Part shown: positions 19,539 to 27,747 of the stretch, one piece after another
Position numbering within the stretch: the stretch's first letter is position 1
Layout of the letters: every line of letters begins with the position of its first letter
NCBI RefSeq assembly: GCF_903679515.1
Contig: NZ_CAHOYM010000012.1
Span: 5,618-47,929, forward strand
Length of the DNA stretch: 42,312 nt
Source: Bartonella gabonensis
GTDB lineage: Bacteria; Pseudomonadota; Alphaproteobacteria; Rhizobiales; Rhizobiaceae
Reading direction: 5' to 3'
Program-made: the position numbers and the translations under genes
The notes under the pieces: generated by a model
What the model was told of the DNA's origin: nothing
What the model saw: the letters and a program-made list of their open reading frames with translations, nothing else
Databases searched by the model: none

Positions 19539-21284
19539 CTATAGGCTGGAACAATATTCTGATTTTTTATCAAACGCTTCACGGATAAAACGCCAGCGAA
19601 CCTTTTCCTGAAATGCAGGACGAAAATATAAAACGATCTGCTGCGTTCGTTGTGGACCTGCTAATTCCGCAAAATCAATCGAATCTTCAAGACAAATATC
19701 CGCATCAGGCGATATAAAATACCATACTTGCTCGCCCGCTACGTGTTCGTTCTTTACCGCTAAACACACACGCTCACCATCATAGTTGACCTCAACTTGT
19801 GGGTGAAGATGAAATCGAACAGCAACGTGATCTTGTTCACTTTGCGCCCTCTTATGTCTCTTTCCGCCTTTATTGGGCATAAAAAACCGATCAAAGCCTT
19901 CGATCATATCTCCACTTGTCGCCAAAATAAGACCACGCTCATGAATAAGATTAAAGGGACGCACATAACCATCATGACTCGCAATAAAACCTGTTTTTTC
20001 TGAATCCTCTATACGGCGCACTTGAACTTCCCTGGGTCCATCAAATAAAAGAGAAGCGCCATTTTTCTTTTTTTTGTAAAAAATTCCTACCGAGCAATCA
20101 TTAAGCGTAGCTGTTGAATGGGCTGCCGTAACACGCCCTAAATGTCGATAGTCTTCCCGCCCATCAGGGTTAACACCGGTATTGATAATAAAACGGTGTC
20201 CTTGTGAAGACATTTCAAAAGACAAACATCCTGAACAAGCTTTCTGTGCTACAGAGCGTGGTGGAAATTTTCCTGTATCGGCAAGAATTGTTGTTTGATT
20301 AGCTTTTAAGCGCTGGAACCCTGAATAACGAGCATAACTAAAAGGATGCCCTCCTGTTTCATCAAGCTCCAAAAGTGTCGATAACCGTTCCGACACGAGG
20401 GAACCAACCCCATTAAAATGCGCCAATGTTTGATCCTCGTGAATAAAGAATCGTAAAGCTGGCAACATACGCTCAACAGAATCAATCAAAATACGGGGTG
20501 CAGTTTCATTACTCCGCATAAAAAGATAACGTAAAGATAATAAATCTGATAATAAATTAAGCAAAATGATAGGACTACGGGAAATATGCCCACCATCAAC
20601 CAAAATCTGAAGCGAAAGCTCTTCTATAAGCGTGGTTTGTACCTTTTTTTTCACGGCCGCAGAAACAGGCAAAGCAAGAGATGCAAACGTCAAAGCTATT
20701 GCTGCTTGTAAACGTTGATCATTGTGCTCCATACTGCAAATTGTTACGCGCAAATAACGAAATTGCAAACCAAGCGCACGTAAAAAGCGCTTTTCAAACC
20801 GCTCGCTTGCCCCTTCTAACAACATTTTTGAGTGACAAATCCACGAGATCAAACGCCGCGCCACAACAGGACTACTCCAAGCAAGCCCTTTTACCTTTTT
20901 ACCAGCATGGTCCAGCCAATCTTCTAAAAGAGAACGCGCATGCGCCGAAGCTAAATCACTTTCTGCTGCTTCCATATGGCGCAACCAATGAAAATCATGC
21001 AGAGCCGCTTCCCATTCGGACGTTGGCGAAACCAATGAAAATGGTGAAACAGCACCAGAATGAACAATATGACCAGCAAAAGCAAAACGACCATGATAAA
21101 ATTCATGCGCCATCATCGGATCAGCCACATGTAAATCAATGGGATGCGCTAAAATTTTATGAGGACGAAACCCTGAAAACCGCCAACGAAACAAGGGGCC
21201 AACCCATAAACGCCGCATAACATGCTGTAGCGTATCGATACAGGCTGCTATTTTTACCTGAGGAGCTTTTACCGCAACCGCCAA
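19539..21284 (-). CDS. Heparinase II/III family protein
   Basis: A 581-residue protein of the alphaproteobacterial heparinase II/III-like group. The N-terminal alpha/alpha-toroid part (about residues 40-330) includes WEAALHDFHWLRHMEAAE and SHMEHNDQRLQA-like helices; the C-terminal beta-sandwich part has GYARYSGFQRLKANQTTILADTG, the HSTATLNDCS segment and repeated FHLHPQVEV-like strands. It has no signal peptide. True polysaccharide lyase activity is unproven for this group, and the function in an intracellular bacterium is unknown. It follows rsmB by about 65 bases on the same strand and probably shares its transcript, as in other Rhizobiales where rsmB, this gene and purH sit together. Confidence 0.85.
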   Translation of the reverse strand: MAVAVKAPQVKIAACIDTLQHVMRRLWVGPLFRWRFSGFRPHKILAHPIDLHVADPMMAHEFYHGRFAFAGHIVHSGAVSPFSLVSPTSEWEAALHDFHWLRHMEAAESDLASAHARSLLEDWLDHAGKKVKGLAWSSPVVARRLISWICHSKMLLEGASERFEKRFLRALGLQFRYLRVTICSMEHNDQRLQAAIALTFASLALPVSAAVKKKVQTTLIEELSLQILVDGGHISRSPIILLNLLSDLLSLRYLFMRSNETAPRILIDSVERMLPALRFFIHEDQTLAHFNGVGSLVSERLSTLLELDETGGHPFSYARYSGFQRLKANQTTILADTGKFPPRSVAQKACSGCLSFEMSSQGHRFIINTGVNPDGREDYRHLGRVTAAHSTATLNDCSVGIFYKKKKNGASLLFDGPREVQVRRIEDSEKTGFIASHDGYVRPFNLIHERGLILATSGDMIEGFDRFFMPNKGGKRHKRAQSEQDHVAVRFHLHPQVEVNYDGERVCLAVKNEHVAGEQVWYFISPDADICLEDSIDFAELAGPQRTQQIVLYFRPAFQEKVRWRFIREAFDKKSEYCSSL

Positions 21285-21348
21285 AATTTCATCTCCATCT
21301 ATGCTGAATCAGATACAATTTCGACCATTTTTGTAAATGAAGCGTTAA

Positions 21349-22713
21349 TTAAGCAATTTTTCGTAAGCGCGCAGCAAAAAAACCATCCATTCCTAAAAAT
21401 TCAGTTTTCTCAGCATCAAAATTTTTATGACAAAAATCCGCCGGTGTCGTGCGCAACATCCCTTCACAAAGCAAATGTGTGAGCCCCCCCATTTCTTCTG
21501 GATAAATAGGGTCTAAAACAATATCATTGTGTGTCGATAAAATTTTTTCAATAAGATCTTCACCTTCTTCTCTAGCCAATGAACAATTGGAAAAAACAAT
21601 CCGTCCTCCCTCCTTTACCAAGGCAATTGCTGCGACCAACAAATCATATTGCAACGCCGCTAACTTAATGACATCATCCCTCGATTTCGTCCATAAAATA
21701 TCTGGATGACGACGGATAGTTCCCGTAGAAGAACAAGGAGCATCAAGAAGAACCGCATCAAAAAGCTGTTTGGGATGAAAATTTCTCACATCCCCTTGCC
21801 AAATGTGAACGGAAAAATGGAGCCGTCCCATATTTTCTTTTAAACGCTTGATACGGTTAGCAGAAAGCTCAATAGCTGTCACTTCTGCCCCCTGCAAAGC
21901 CAATTGCGCTGTTTTTCCTCCAGGGCTCGCACAAAGGTCAGCAACATTTTTTCCCCGAAGTTCTCCTAGTAAACAAGCAGGCAACGCTGCGGCAAAATCT
22001 TGAACCCACCACGCGCCCTCACGATAGCCTGGTAAATCAGAAACAGAACACGCCAAACGATTCACTCGTACAGAACCATTGGGCAACACCACACCACCAA
22101 GTCTTTCAGCCCATTCAACACTATCAGACTTTACTGTCAAATCGAGCGGAGGCTCCACACTTTGAATTTCTATAATTTGATGCGCTTTTTCTATTCCATA
22201 AGCTGATACTAAAAGCTGTCCAAACCACACTGGAACACCTTCAATGGTCGGAACCTGTTGGCGTAAAGGCACCACTTCCCGCGCAATATTGCGCAAAAGA
22301 GCATTCACCACCCCTGAAAAACGGCGCATACGAGGATCAAATTTTGCCACACGCACAGCTAAATCAATAGCCGCATGATCCGGAATATCAAGATAAAGAA
22401 TTTGCGCTACACTGATATGCAGAAGATACTGAAGTGAAAGTGCTTGTGCAGGCAAAGGGCGTGCTAAAAAGCGTGAGAGAGCCGCCGCAATCTGCCCTCG
22501 ATGACGCAATGACGTTGTTAAAATAGCCCGACACAACAAACGATCTCGTTGTGAAAGCTGTAAATATTGTGGATGTCCGTGTTCATTATCTGTCAAACCA
22601 GAAAGAGGCGTATACTTATCAATGACCGCCCCTAAAAGACGCACACACACCTGCCGAACAGCCAATCCTGGAACATCTTTTTCAGACACATGCCCCGCTT
22701 TTTTGTGTTTCAA
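21349..22713 (-). CDS. rsmB: 16S rRNA (cytosine-C5)-methyltransferase RsmB
   Basis: A SAM-dependent methyltransferase, 454 residues, expected to make m5C967 in 16S rRNA. The N-terminal NusB-like domain (about residues 20-150) has DRLLCRAILTTSLRHRGQI. The Rossmann domain has VADLCASPGGKTAQLAL, then DAPCSSTGTIRRHPDILW with one catalytic cysteine, and FSNCSLAREEGE with the second. The C-terminus ends GFFAARLRKI, also typical. It precedes the heparinase-like gene on the minus strand and follows htpX by about 60 bases. Confidence 0.93.
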   Translation of the reverse strand: MKHKKAGHVSEKDVPGLAVRQVCVRLLGAVIDKYTPLSGLTDNEHGHPQYLQLSQRDRLLCRAILTTSLRHRGQIAAALSRFLARPLPAQALSLQYLLHISVAQILYLDIPDHAAIDLAVRVAKFDPRMRRFSGVVNALLRNIAREVVPLRQQVPTIEGVPVWFGQLLVSAYGIEKAHQIIEIQSVEPPLDLTVKSDSVEWAERLGGVVLPNGSVRVNRLACSVSDLPGYREGAWWVQDFAAALPACLLGELRGKNVADLCASPGGKTAQLALQGAEVTAIELSANRIKRLKENMGRLHFSVHIWQGDVRNFHPKQLFDAVLLDAPCSSTGTIRRHPDILWTKSRDDVIKLAALQYDLLVAAIALVKEGGRIVFSNCSLAREEGEDLIEKILSTHNDIVLDPIYPEEMGGLTHLLCEGMLRTTPADFCHKNFDAEKTEFLGMDGFFAARLRKIA

Positions 22714-22772
22714 AATAACACCTTTATATCACTACTTCCTCAAGAGATCCCCCTGAAATCTCCTTAAAAACT

Positions 22773-23819
22773 TTATGAACGAGGTCTTTTTGAATTCTCA
22801 TAACGAAGCCAAGAAGGACGTTTTGTGACCCGTTGAAAAGTATTGTCTTCTTTCTCACCTGATGCATGAGCCTGATCACTGCGAAAATCTTCATAATTCA
22901 TTTCATTACTTTTTTTATTTATACTGCCTTCTCTATTCCAACCCCCACTTTCGGCAAGAGTCCCTTTCATCTCTTCTGCTTGCCGATAAAGAGCAGCAAT
23001 ACGATTTGCTGTTGCTGGATGTGTCGAAAAAAGACTATCCGCTCCCTCACCGCTCAAAGGATTGATAATAAATAGATGCGCTGTTGCAGGATTATGCTCT
23101 GCTTCTTCATTGTAAACCCCATGCCCTCCATCAGCAATTTTACGCAATGCCGAAGCCAACCATAAAGGATTACCACATATCTCAGCTCCCCTCCGATCCG
23201 CAGCATATTCACGCGTACGGCTAATGGCCATTTGCACGAGCATTGCAGCAAAAGGGGCCACGAGCAGTGCAGTAAATCCTCCTATTGCCCCAGCACCATG
23301 AGAATCTTCTGAAGAGCTACGCTGTCCCCCCATAAAAAAAGCAAAATTACCAAGCATTGAAATTGCCCCTGCAATCGTTGCTGTTAGAGTCATGGTTAAA
23401 GTATCACGATGTTCGATATGTGCGAGCTCATGCGCCATAACGCCAGCAATTTCCTCTGCACTTAACCGCTCTAACAAACCGCGACTTGCAGCAACAGCAG
23501 CATTTTGCGGATTACGTCCCGTCGCAAAAGCATTTGGCTGCACACTCTCAATCACATAAACTTTTGGTTGCGGAAGAGAAGCATTTTTAGCTAAATCGCT
23601 TACAATCTTATAATAAACGGGTGCTGAATGCTGATCAACTTCACGCGCCCCGTACATGCGTAAAACGATTTTATCTGAATTCCAATAAGAAAAAAAGTTT
23701 AAACCACTTGCCATCAAAAGAGCAATGACCATGCCACTGCCCCCTCCAACAAGATAACCAACCCCCATAAAGAGAGCCGTTAAAAAAGCCAAAAGCATGG
23801 CTGTACGCATTATGTTCAT
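22773..23819 (-). CDS. htpX: Membrane zinc metalloprotease HtpX
   Basis: HtpX is an inner-membrane M48 protease that removes damaged membrane proteins. The 348-residue protein has two N-terminal helices (about residues 5-45), the zinc motif HELAH in [15 protein letters not shown], two more helices (about 155-205), and the third-ligand region [26 protein letters not shown] is typical of the C-terminal part. An extra polar tail of about 60 residues follows, as in Rhizobiales. GGAG lies 11 bases before the ATG at 23819. It is divergent from the DUF1674 gene. Confidence 0.95.
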   Translation of the reverse strand: MNIMRTAMLLAFLTALFMGVGYLVGGGSGMVIALLMASGLNFFSYWNSDKIVLRMYGAREVDQHSAPVYYKIVSDLAKNASLPQPKVYVIESVQPNAFATGRNPQNAAVAASRGLLERLSAEEIAGVMAHELAHIEHRDTLTMTLTATIAGAISMLGNFAFFMGGQRSSSEDSHGAGAIGGFTALLVAPFAAMLVQMAISRTREYAADRRGAEICGNPLWLASALRKIADGGHGVYNEEAEHNPATAHLFIINPLSGEGADSLFSTHPATANRIAALYRQAEEMKGTLAESGGWNREGSINKKSNEMNYEDFRSDQAHASGEKEDNTFQRVTKRPSWLRYENSKRPRS

Positions 23820-23902
23820 TACTCAAAAAACTCCATGATAAAAGTCTACCAATACTATATGATGGGGTTTTCTTTCTGCTTCTTCAATGGAATAGGTATA
23901 AA

Positions 23903-24118
23903 ATGCATAAAAAAGATGAAAAAATAAGCCCAAAAAATTCAACTGTCGTTAAACAGCAATCTCTTCCTCCCGCAGCACAACGCGCCCTTAAAGAAGCTGA
24001 AGAACGGCGAAAAGACGAAACAACAAAAGAACAACCATTAGAAAATGGTGGACGCGGCGGCAAAGATCCTTCTCGCTATGGAGACTGGGAAATTAAAGGC
24101 CGCGCCATCGATTTCTAA
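23903..24118 (+). CDS. DUF1674 / SDHAF4-like protein
   Basis: A 71-residue hydrophilic protein with the family's C-terminal signature GGRGGKDPSRYGDWEIKGRAIDF split across about residues 49-71. Eukaryotic relatives (SDHAF4) bind flavinylated SdhA and protect it before complex II assembly, so a similar role with the SdhA encoded at 1223-3067 is a reasonable inference. The N-terminal half is lysine/glutamate rich and probably unstructured. AGGTATAAA precedes the ATG. It is divergent from htpX. Confidence 0.85.
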   Translation: MHKKDEKISPKNSTVVKQQSLPPAAQRALKEAEERRKDETTKEQPLENGGRGGKDPSRYGDWEIKGRAIDF

Positions 24119-24172
24119 AATTGAACTTTTAAAAAATCCGCACCGTTTTAAATAAACACTCTTTTAAAGAAG

Positions 24173-24199
24173 ATCCGTTTTTGATTGGCAAAAACGGAT
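24173..24199. terminator. Hairpin between convergent DUF1674 gene and rpsP
   Basis: ATCCGTTTTT (24173-24182) and AAAAACGGAT (24190-24199) form a perfect 10-bp stem with the loop GATTGGC. It sits between two genes that end toward each other and probably terminates both, although no long T-run follows on either strand. Confidence 0.65.
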
Positions 24200-24261
24200 A
24201 ATATTTACTCTTCTAAAAGTTTTTAAAGAGGTGCTGATTAAGCAATCATACTTCTTAAGCT

Positions 24262-24636
24262 TTAAGCTGAAGCAGATTCTGCTTCAGCCGCAGCTGCTGC
24301 TTCCTCTGCCACTTGCTTTGCTGCTGCTATACGTTCTTGTGCTTTTTTGCCCGGTTCACCTTTATATGGATTATTGCGGGTTGGACGCTTTTTTAAGCCA
24401 GCCGCATCTAAAAACCGTAAAACGCGCTCTGTCGGTTGAGCCCCTTGCCTAAGCCAATATTGTATACGTTCTTCATTAAGTTTCACCCTCGGTCCATCTT
24501 TAGGCAACATTGGATCCCATGCACCAACACGTTCAAGAAATCGCCCATCGCGCGGACTACGAACATCCGCAACGACGATATGATAATAAGGACGTTTCTT
24601 TGAACCTCCACGGGACAAACGAATTTTCAATGCCAT
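24262..24636 (-). CDS. rpsP: 30S ribosomal protein S16
   Basis: S16 begins [20 protein letters not shown], the strongly conserved family start, followed by [18 protein letters not shown] and the [17 protein letters not shown] segment. At 124 residues it includes the usual alphaproteobacterial alanine/glutamate-rich C-terminal tail. It is the last gene of ffh-chorismate mutase-rpsP, 16 bases after the mutase stop. In related genomes rimM-trmD-rplS comes next; here those genes lie at 4390-6538. Confidence 0.97.
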   Translation of the reverse strand: MALKIRLSRGGSKKRPYYHIVVADVRSPRDGRFLERVGAWDPMLPKDGPRVKLNEERIQYWLRQGAQPTERVLRFLDAAGLKKRPTRNNPYKGEPGKKAQERIAAAKQVAEEAAAAAEAESASA

Positions 24637-24652
24637 ATTTTATCTCCTATTG

Positions 24653-24982
24653 TCAGCTCTGGCTTTCGTTTAAATTGACTTTTTTATCTTTTTGCTTTTC
24701 AGCAATAACTTCATGATGATGCACAACTTCTTTAATAATAAACTTTAAAAATCTTTCAGCAAAATCAGGATCAAGATGACTTTCCATAGCCAATTGCCGC
24801 AAACGCGCGATCTGATTTTGCTCACGCAGAGGATCTACTTTAGGCAAATCATAACGCGCTTTTAAGCGTCCAACAGCTTTCGTACAACGAAAACGCTCTG
24901 CTAAAATATGAATCAAAGTTGCATCAAAATTATCAATAGATGCTCGTAAATGTGCCAATTCGTTTAATACTGTTTCCTGCAT
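24653..24982 (-). CDS. Chorismate mutase (AroQ class)
   Basis: A monofunctional all-helical chorismate mutase of about 109 residues, which would turn chorismate into prephenate for tyrosine and phenylalanine. It shows the AroQ pattern LRASIDNFDATLIHILAERFRCTKAVG with the first active-site arginine, then the lysine of LKARYDLP and the PLREQNQIARL segment. AAGGA favours the second of two adjacent ATGs (24982) over the first (24985). It lies 21-24 bases after ffh and 16 before rpsP, a placement typical of Rhizobiales. Confidence 0.9.
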   Translation of the reverse strand: MQETVLNELAHLRASIDNFDATLIHILAERFRCTKAVGRLKARYDLPKVDPLREQNQIARLRQLAMESHLDPDFAERFLKFIIKEVVHHHEVIAEKQKDKKVNLNESQS

Positions 24983-25006
24983 CATATTCCTTTCTCTCTT
25001 TGCATC

Positions 25007-26569
25007 TTATTTTTTCTTAAGATGCTGAGGAAGTTTTCCCCTATCGGCAATGCCATTGGAAAGACCAGGAAATGTAGGATCACGTCCGGGAAGTCCGGGC
25101 AAGATCTTCCCTCCATGTCCACTTTCAATCTGCTTTTGAAGCGTTGAGAGTTGTTTTAGATCCAATCCTGATAAATCAGGCATAGCTGGAGAATCTGCAC
25201 CTCCCATCCCTCCAAAACCCATTTTGGAACCAAGTCCTCCTAACATTTTCCCCATCAAACCACTTTTGCCTTTACCACCCATGGCTTTCATCATATCAGC
25301 CATTTGGCGATACATCTTCAAAAGTTTATTAATATCAGCCGCCGTTGTCCCAGACCCTTTAGCAATTCGTTGTTTGCGGCTATGTTTTAAAAGCTCTGGG
25401 TGAGCACGCTCTTGCGGTGTCATGGATGAAATAATAGCTAATTGACGATTAAACAAACGATCATCCAGCCCCGCAGCTGCGATCTGCTCTTTGACTTTGC
25501 CCAATCCTGGTAACATGCCCATAATACCGCCCATACCACCCAGTTTTTTCATTTTTTGCAACTGTTCTGCAAGATCATTCAAATCAAATTTTCCGGCTTG
25601 CATTTTTTTTGCAAAAGCAGCAGCTTTCTCATGATCCATTGTTTCAGCAGCTTTTTCAACCAAAGAAACAATATCGCCCATTCCGAGAATACGATCAGCA
25701 ATACGACTGGGATGAAACTCTTCCAAAGCCTCTATTTTTTCACCAGTTCCAATTGCTTTAATCGGCTTGCCTGTCACAGCACGCATAGAAAGAGCAGCCC
25801 CCCCACGCCCATCACTATCCATCCGTGTTAAAATAATCCCTGTAATCCCTACACGCTCATCAAAAAAACGAGCAAGATGAACGGCATCTTGCCCCATCAA
25901 ACTATCAGCCACCAACATAATCTCATGAGGAAGAGAACATGCTTTAATTTCAGCCAATTCAAGCATCAAAGCTTCATCAATATGATTACGTCCTGCAGTA
26001 TCAAGAAGAACCACATCATAACCACCCAATTTAGCAGCTTGTACAGCACGTGATGCAATATCAACGGACAATTGTCCCGCAATAATAGGCAAACTCGCAA
26101 GTTTTGCTTGTTCTCCTAACTGGCGCAATTGCTCCTGCGCAGCAGGACGCCGTGTATCTAATGACGCCATGAGAACTTTTTTATTATGCTTATCAGTGAA
26201 ACGTTTTGCAAGCTTTGCTGTTGTGGTTGTTTTTCCCGAACCTTGCAAACCAATCATCATGATAACAACTGGCGCAGGCGCATTCAAATCACTCAGAACG
26301 CTTTCACTTCCAAGGATACGGACCAATTCGCCATGAACAATTTTAACCACCATTTGGCCTGGTTTAATTGATTTAACAATCTCAGCCCCAACGGCTTTTT
26401 CCCGAACCCTATCGGTAAAAGAACGGACAACATCAAGAGCAACATCAGCCTCCAACAAAGCGCGCCGAATTTCACGTAGCGCCTCTGCAACATCATGATC
26501 CGATAAAGCGCCACGCCCCGTCAAATGAGACAGGATAGAACCAAATCGCTCTTGCAAGGATTCAAACAT
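25007..26569 (-). CDS. ffh: Signal recognition particle protein Ffh
   Basis: Ffh binds 4.5S RNA and signal sequences and delivers ribosomes to FtsY. The 520-residue protein has the N domain (about 1-85), the G domain with GLQGSGKTTTTAKLA, DTRRPAAQEQLRQL, DTAGRNHIDE and TRMDSDGRGGAALS, and the methionine/glycine-rich M domain (about 300-440, with SGTTAADINKLLKMYRQM). A glycine-rich tail follows. First gene of the ffh-mutase-rpsP operon. A TTGACA box at 26763-26758 on the minus strand and a structured leader precede it. The 4.5S RNA gene is not in this window. Confidence 0.97.
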   Translation of the reverse strand: MFESLQERFGSILSHLTGRGALSDHDVAEALREIRRALLEADVALDVVRSFTDRVREKAVGAEIVKSIKPGQMVVKIVHGELVRILGSESVLSDLNAPAPVVIMMIGLQGSGKTTTTAKLAKRFTDKHNKKVLMASLDTRRPAAQEQLRQLGEQAKLASLPIIAGQLSVDIASRAVQAAKLGGYDVVLLDTAGRNHIDEALMLELAEIKACSLPHEIMLVADSLMGQDAVHLARFFDERVGITGIILTRMDSDGRGGAALSMRAVTGKPIKAIGTGEKIEALEEFHPSRIADRILGMGDIVSLVEKAAETMDHEKAAAFAKKMQAGKFDLNDLAEQLQKMKKLGGMGGIMGMLPGLGKVKEQIAAAGLDDRLFNRQLAIISSMTPQERAHPELLKHSRKQRIAKGSGTTAADINKLLKMYRQMADMMKAMGGKGKSGLMGKMLGGLGSKMGFGGMGGADSPAMPDLSGLDLKQLSTLQKQIESGHGGKILPGLPGRDPTFPGLSNGIADRGKLPQHLKKK

Positions 26570-26763
26570 TATTTACCTCATCATTGCATAACAAAGTTGC
26601 ACAACAAACAAACCAAAAGAGCACCCGAGAACGCATCGCGCCATCGAATGTTGACCTCTGAGATCTCTTCATACCCTTAAACTGGGGTCTCAGTCGGTGG
26701 CTCCAAGTTAATTTTGTCACTGAAAGCTTGCTCCTTCAAACAATAAAACCCCACCTTTGTCAA
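26570..26763. promoter_or_regulatory. Structured leader and promoter region of ffh
   Basis: A minus-strand TTGACA box (26763-26758) marks a probable ffh promoter. Downstream, CTGAGATCTC (26658-26667) can pair with GGGGTCTCAG (26684-26693) around 16 bases. As plus-strand RNA all ten pairs hold with two G-U pairs; as minus-strand RNA only the outer six pair without mismatches. It may be an ffh leader element or a small RNA on the plus strand. Confidence 0.4.
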
Positions 26764-26812
26764 GTTTTATCATAAAATGTCTTTTTATACGAAGAAATAA
26801 AAACAGCAAATA

Positions 26813-27469
26813 CTACACTTCAAAACTTTCAACTTCAACACACATAAAACACCCTGTTTTCTGTTCCATACTCCATAATTTTCCGCTAGAAATATCAAAC
26901 CAAACCCCGTGTAATGTTAAAATACCTTGATCTTTGCGGAACTTTATCCATGGAAACGTCTCTAAATTTCTCAACGAATGGCGAATAGAAAGCTGTTCTA
27001 AAGCTGTTTGTTTTTCTGGCCAAGACAGCGATTTATTATTCAAAACGATTTCTGTGGCTGGCGCTAAAAGACTAATCCATTGGCCAATAAAATCATTTGA
27101 CGATAAAGATTTACATGTCTCCTTAAGCGCCGTACGAACGCCACCACAATGGGCATGCCCAAACACAACAATATGTTTCACCTCAAGCAATTGCACGGCA
27201 TATTCAAGAGCTGCTGATGTTGCATGATATTGATTATCAGGAGAAAAAGGAGGAACCACATTTGCCACGTTGCGCAGGGTAAAAATTTCCCCTGGTTTAG
27301 CATCAAAAATCATTTCTGGGACAGCACGCGAATCACAACAAGCAATAACCAAAACGTCAGGTTTCTGCCCCTCAATCGCCAATTGCTGATAATCTGCTAT
27401 TTTATATGAAAAATGATTATTTATAAAGTTTTGGTAACCACTTAAAAGTCTTTCTGGTAAACGGGCCAT
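26813..27469 (-). CDS. Beta-class carbonic anhydrase
   Basis: It interconverts CO2 and bicarbonate. The zinc ligands are visible: cysteine in ACCDSRAVP and His/Cys in FGHAHCGGV, and the Asp-Arg dyad lies in CDSR. FTLRNVANVVPP and YAVQLLEVKHIVV are also family-typical, as is LTLHGVWFDISSGKL near the end. I chose the ATG at 27469 (218 residues, MARLPERLLSGYQNF), which matches Rhizobiales homologues as I recall them. An in-frame ATG at 27511 adds 14 very basic residues without a good ribosome-binding site. It is divergent from the glutamate dehydrogenase gene. Confidence 0.92.
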   Translation of the reverse strand: MARLPERLLSGYQNFINNHFSYKIADYQQLAIEGQKPDVLVIACCDSRAVPEMIFDAKPGEIFTLRNVANVVPPFSPDNQYHATSAALEYAVQLLEVKHIVVFGHAHCGGVRTALKETCKSLSSNDFIGQWISLLAPATEIVLNNKSLSWPEKQTALEQLSIRHSLRNLETFPWIKFRKDQGILTLHGVWFDISSGKLWSMEQKTGCFMCVEVESFEV

Positions 27470-27747
27470 TCTCTTTTTACTTCTTCTATTTATTTCTCTC
27501 TTTACTTTCATTTCGTATATTTAGAAAAACAAAATATTAACATATAAAAATACTAAAGAGTCCCTTTTGTTGAGGAAAAATATTTCTTTAAAGCGCAAAT
27601 TTTTAATAAAAAATAGAAAAAACGAAGTTATTCTTTTCAAATAAAGAACTATTTTCTTGAGGAAGAAAGTGTTACAGTAGTAAAAAAATATAATGGTCTT
27701 CTTTTAATGTGAAGACAAGAAAAAACCTCTAAGAGCAAAAAGGGAGA

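Noticed and set aside
26570-26812. 4.5S signal recognition particle RNA next to ffh
   Set aside because: The conserved GGAAGGAAGCAGCC-type domain IV sequence is absent on both strands.
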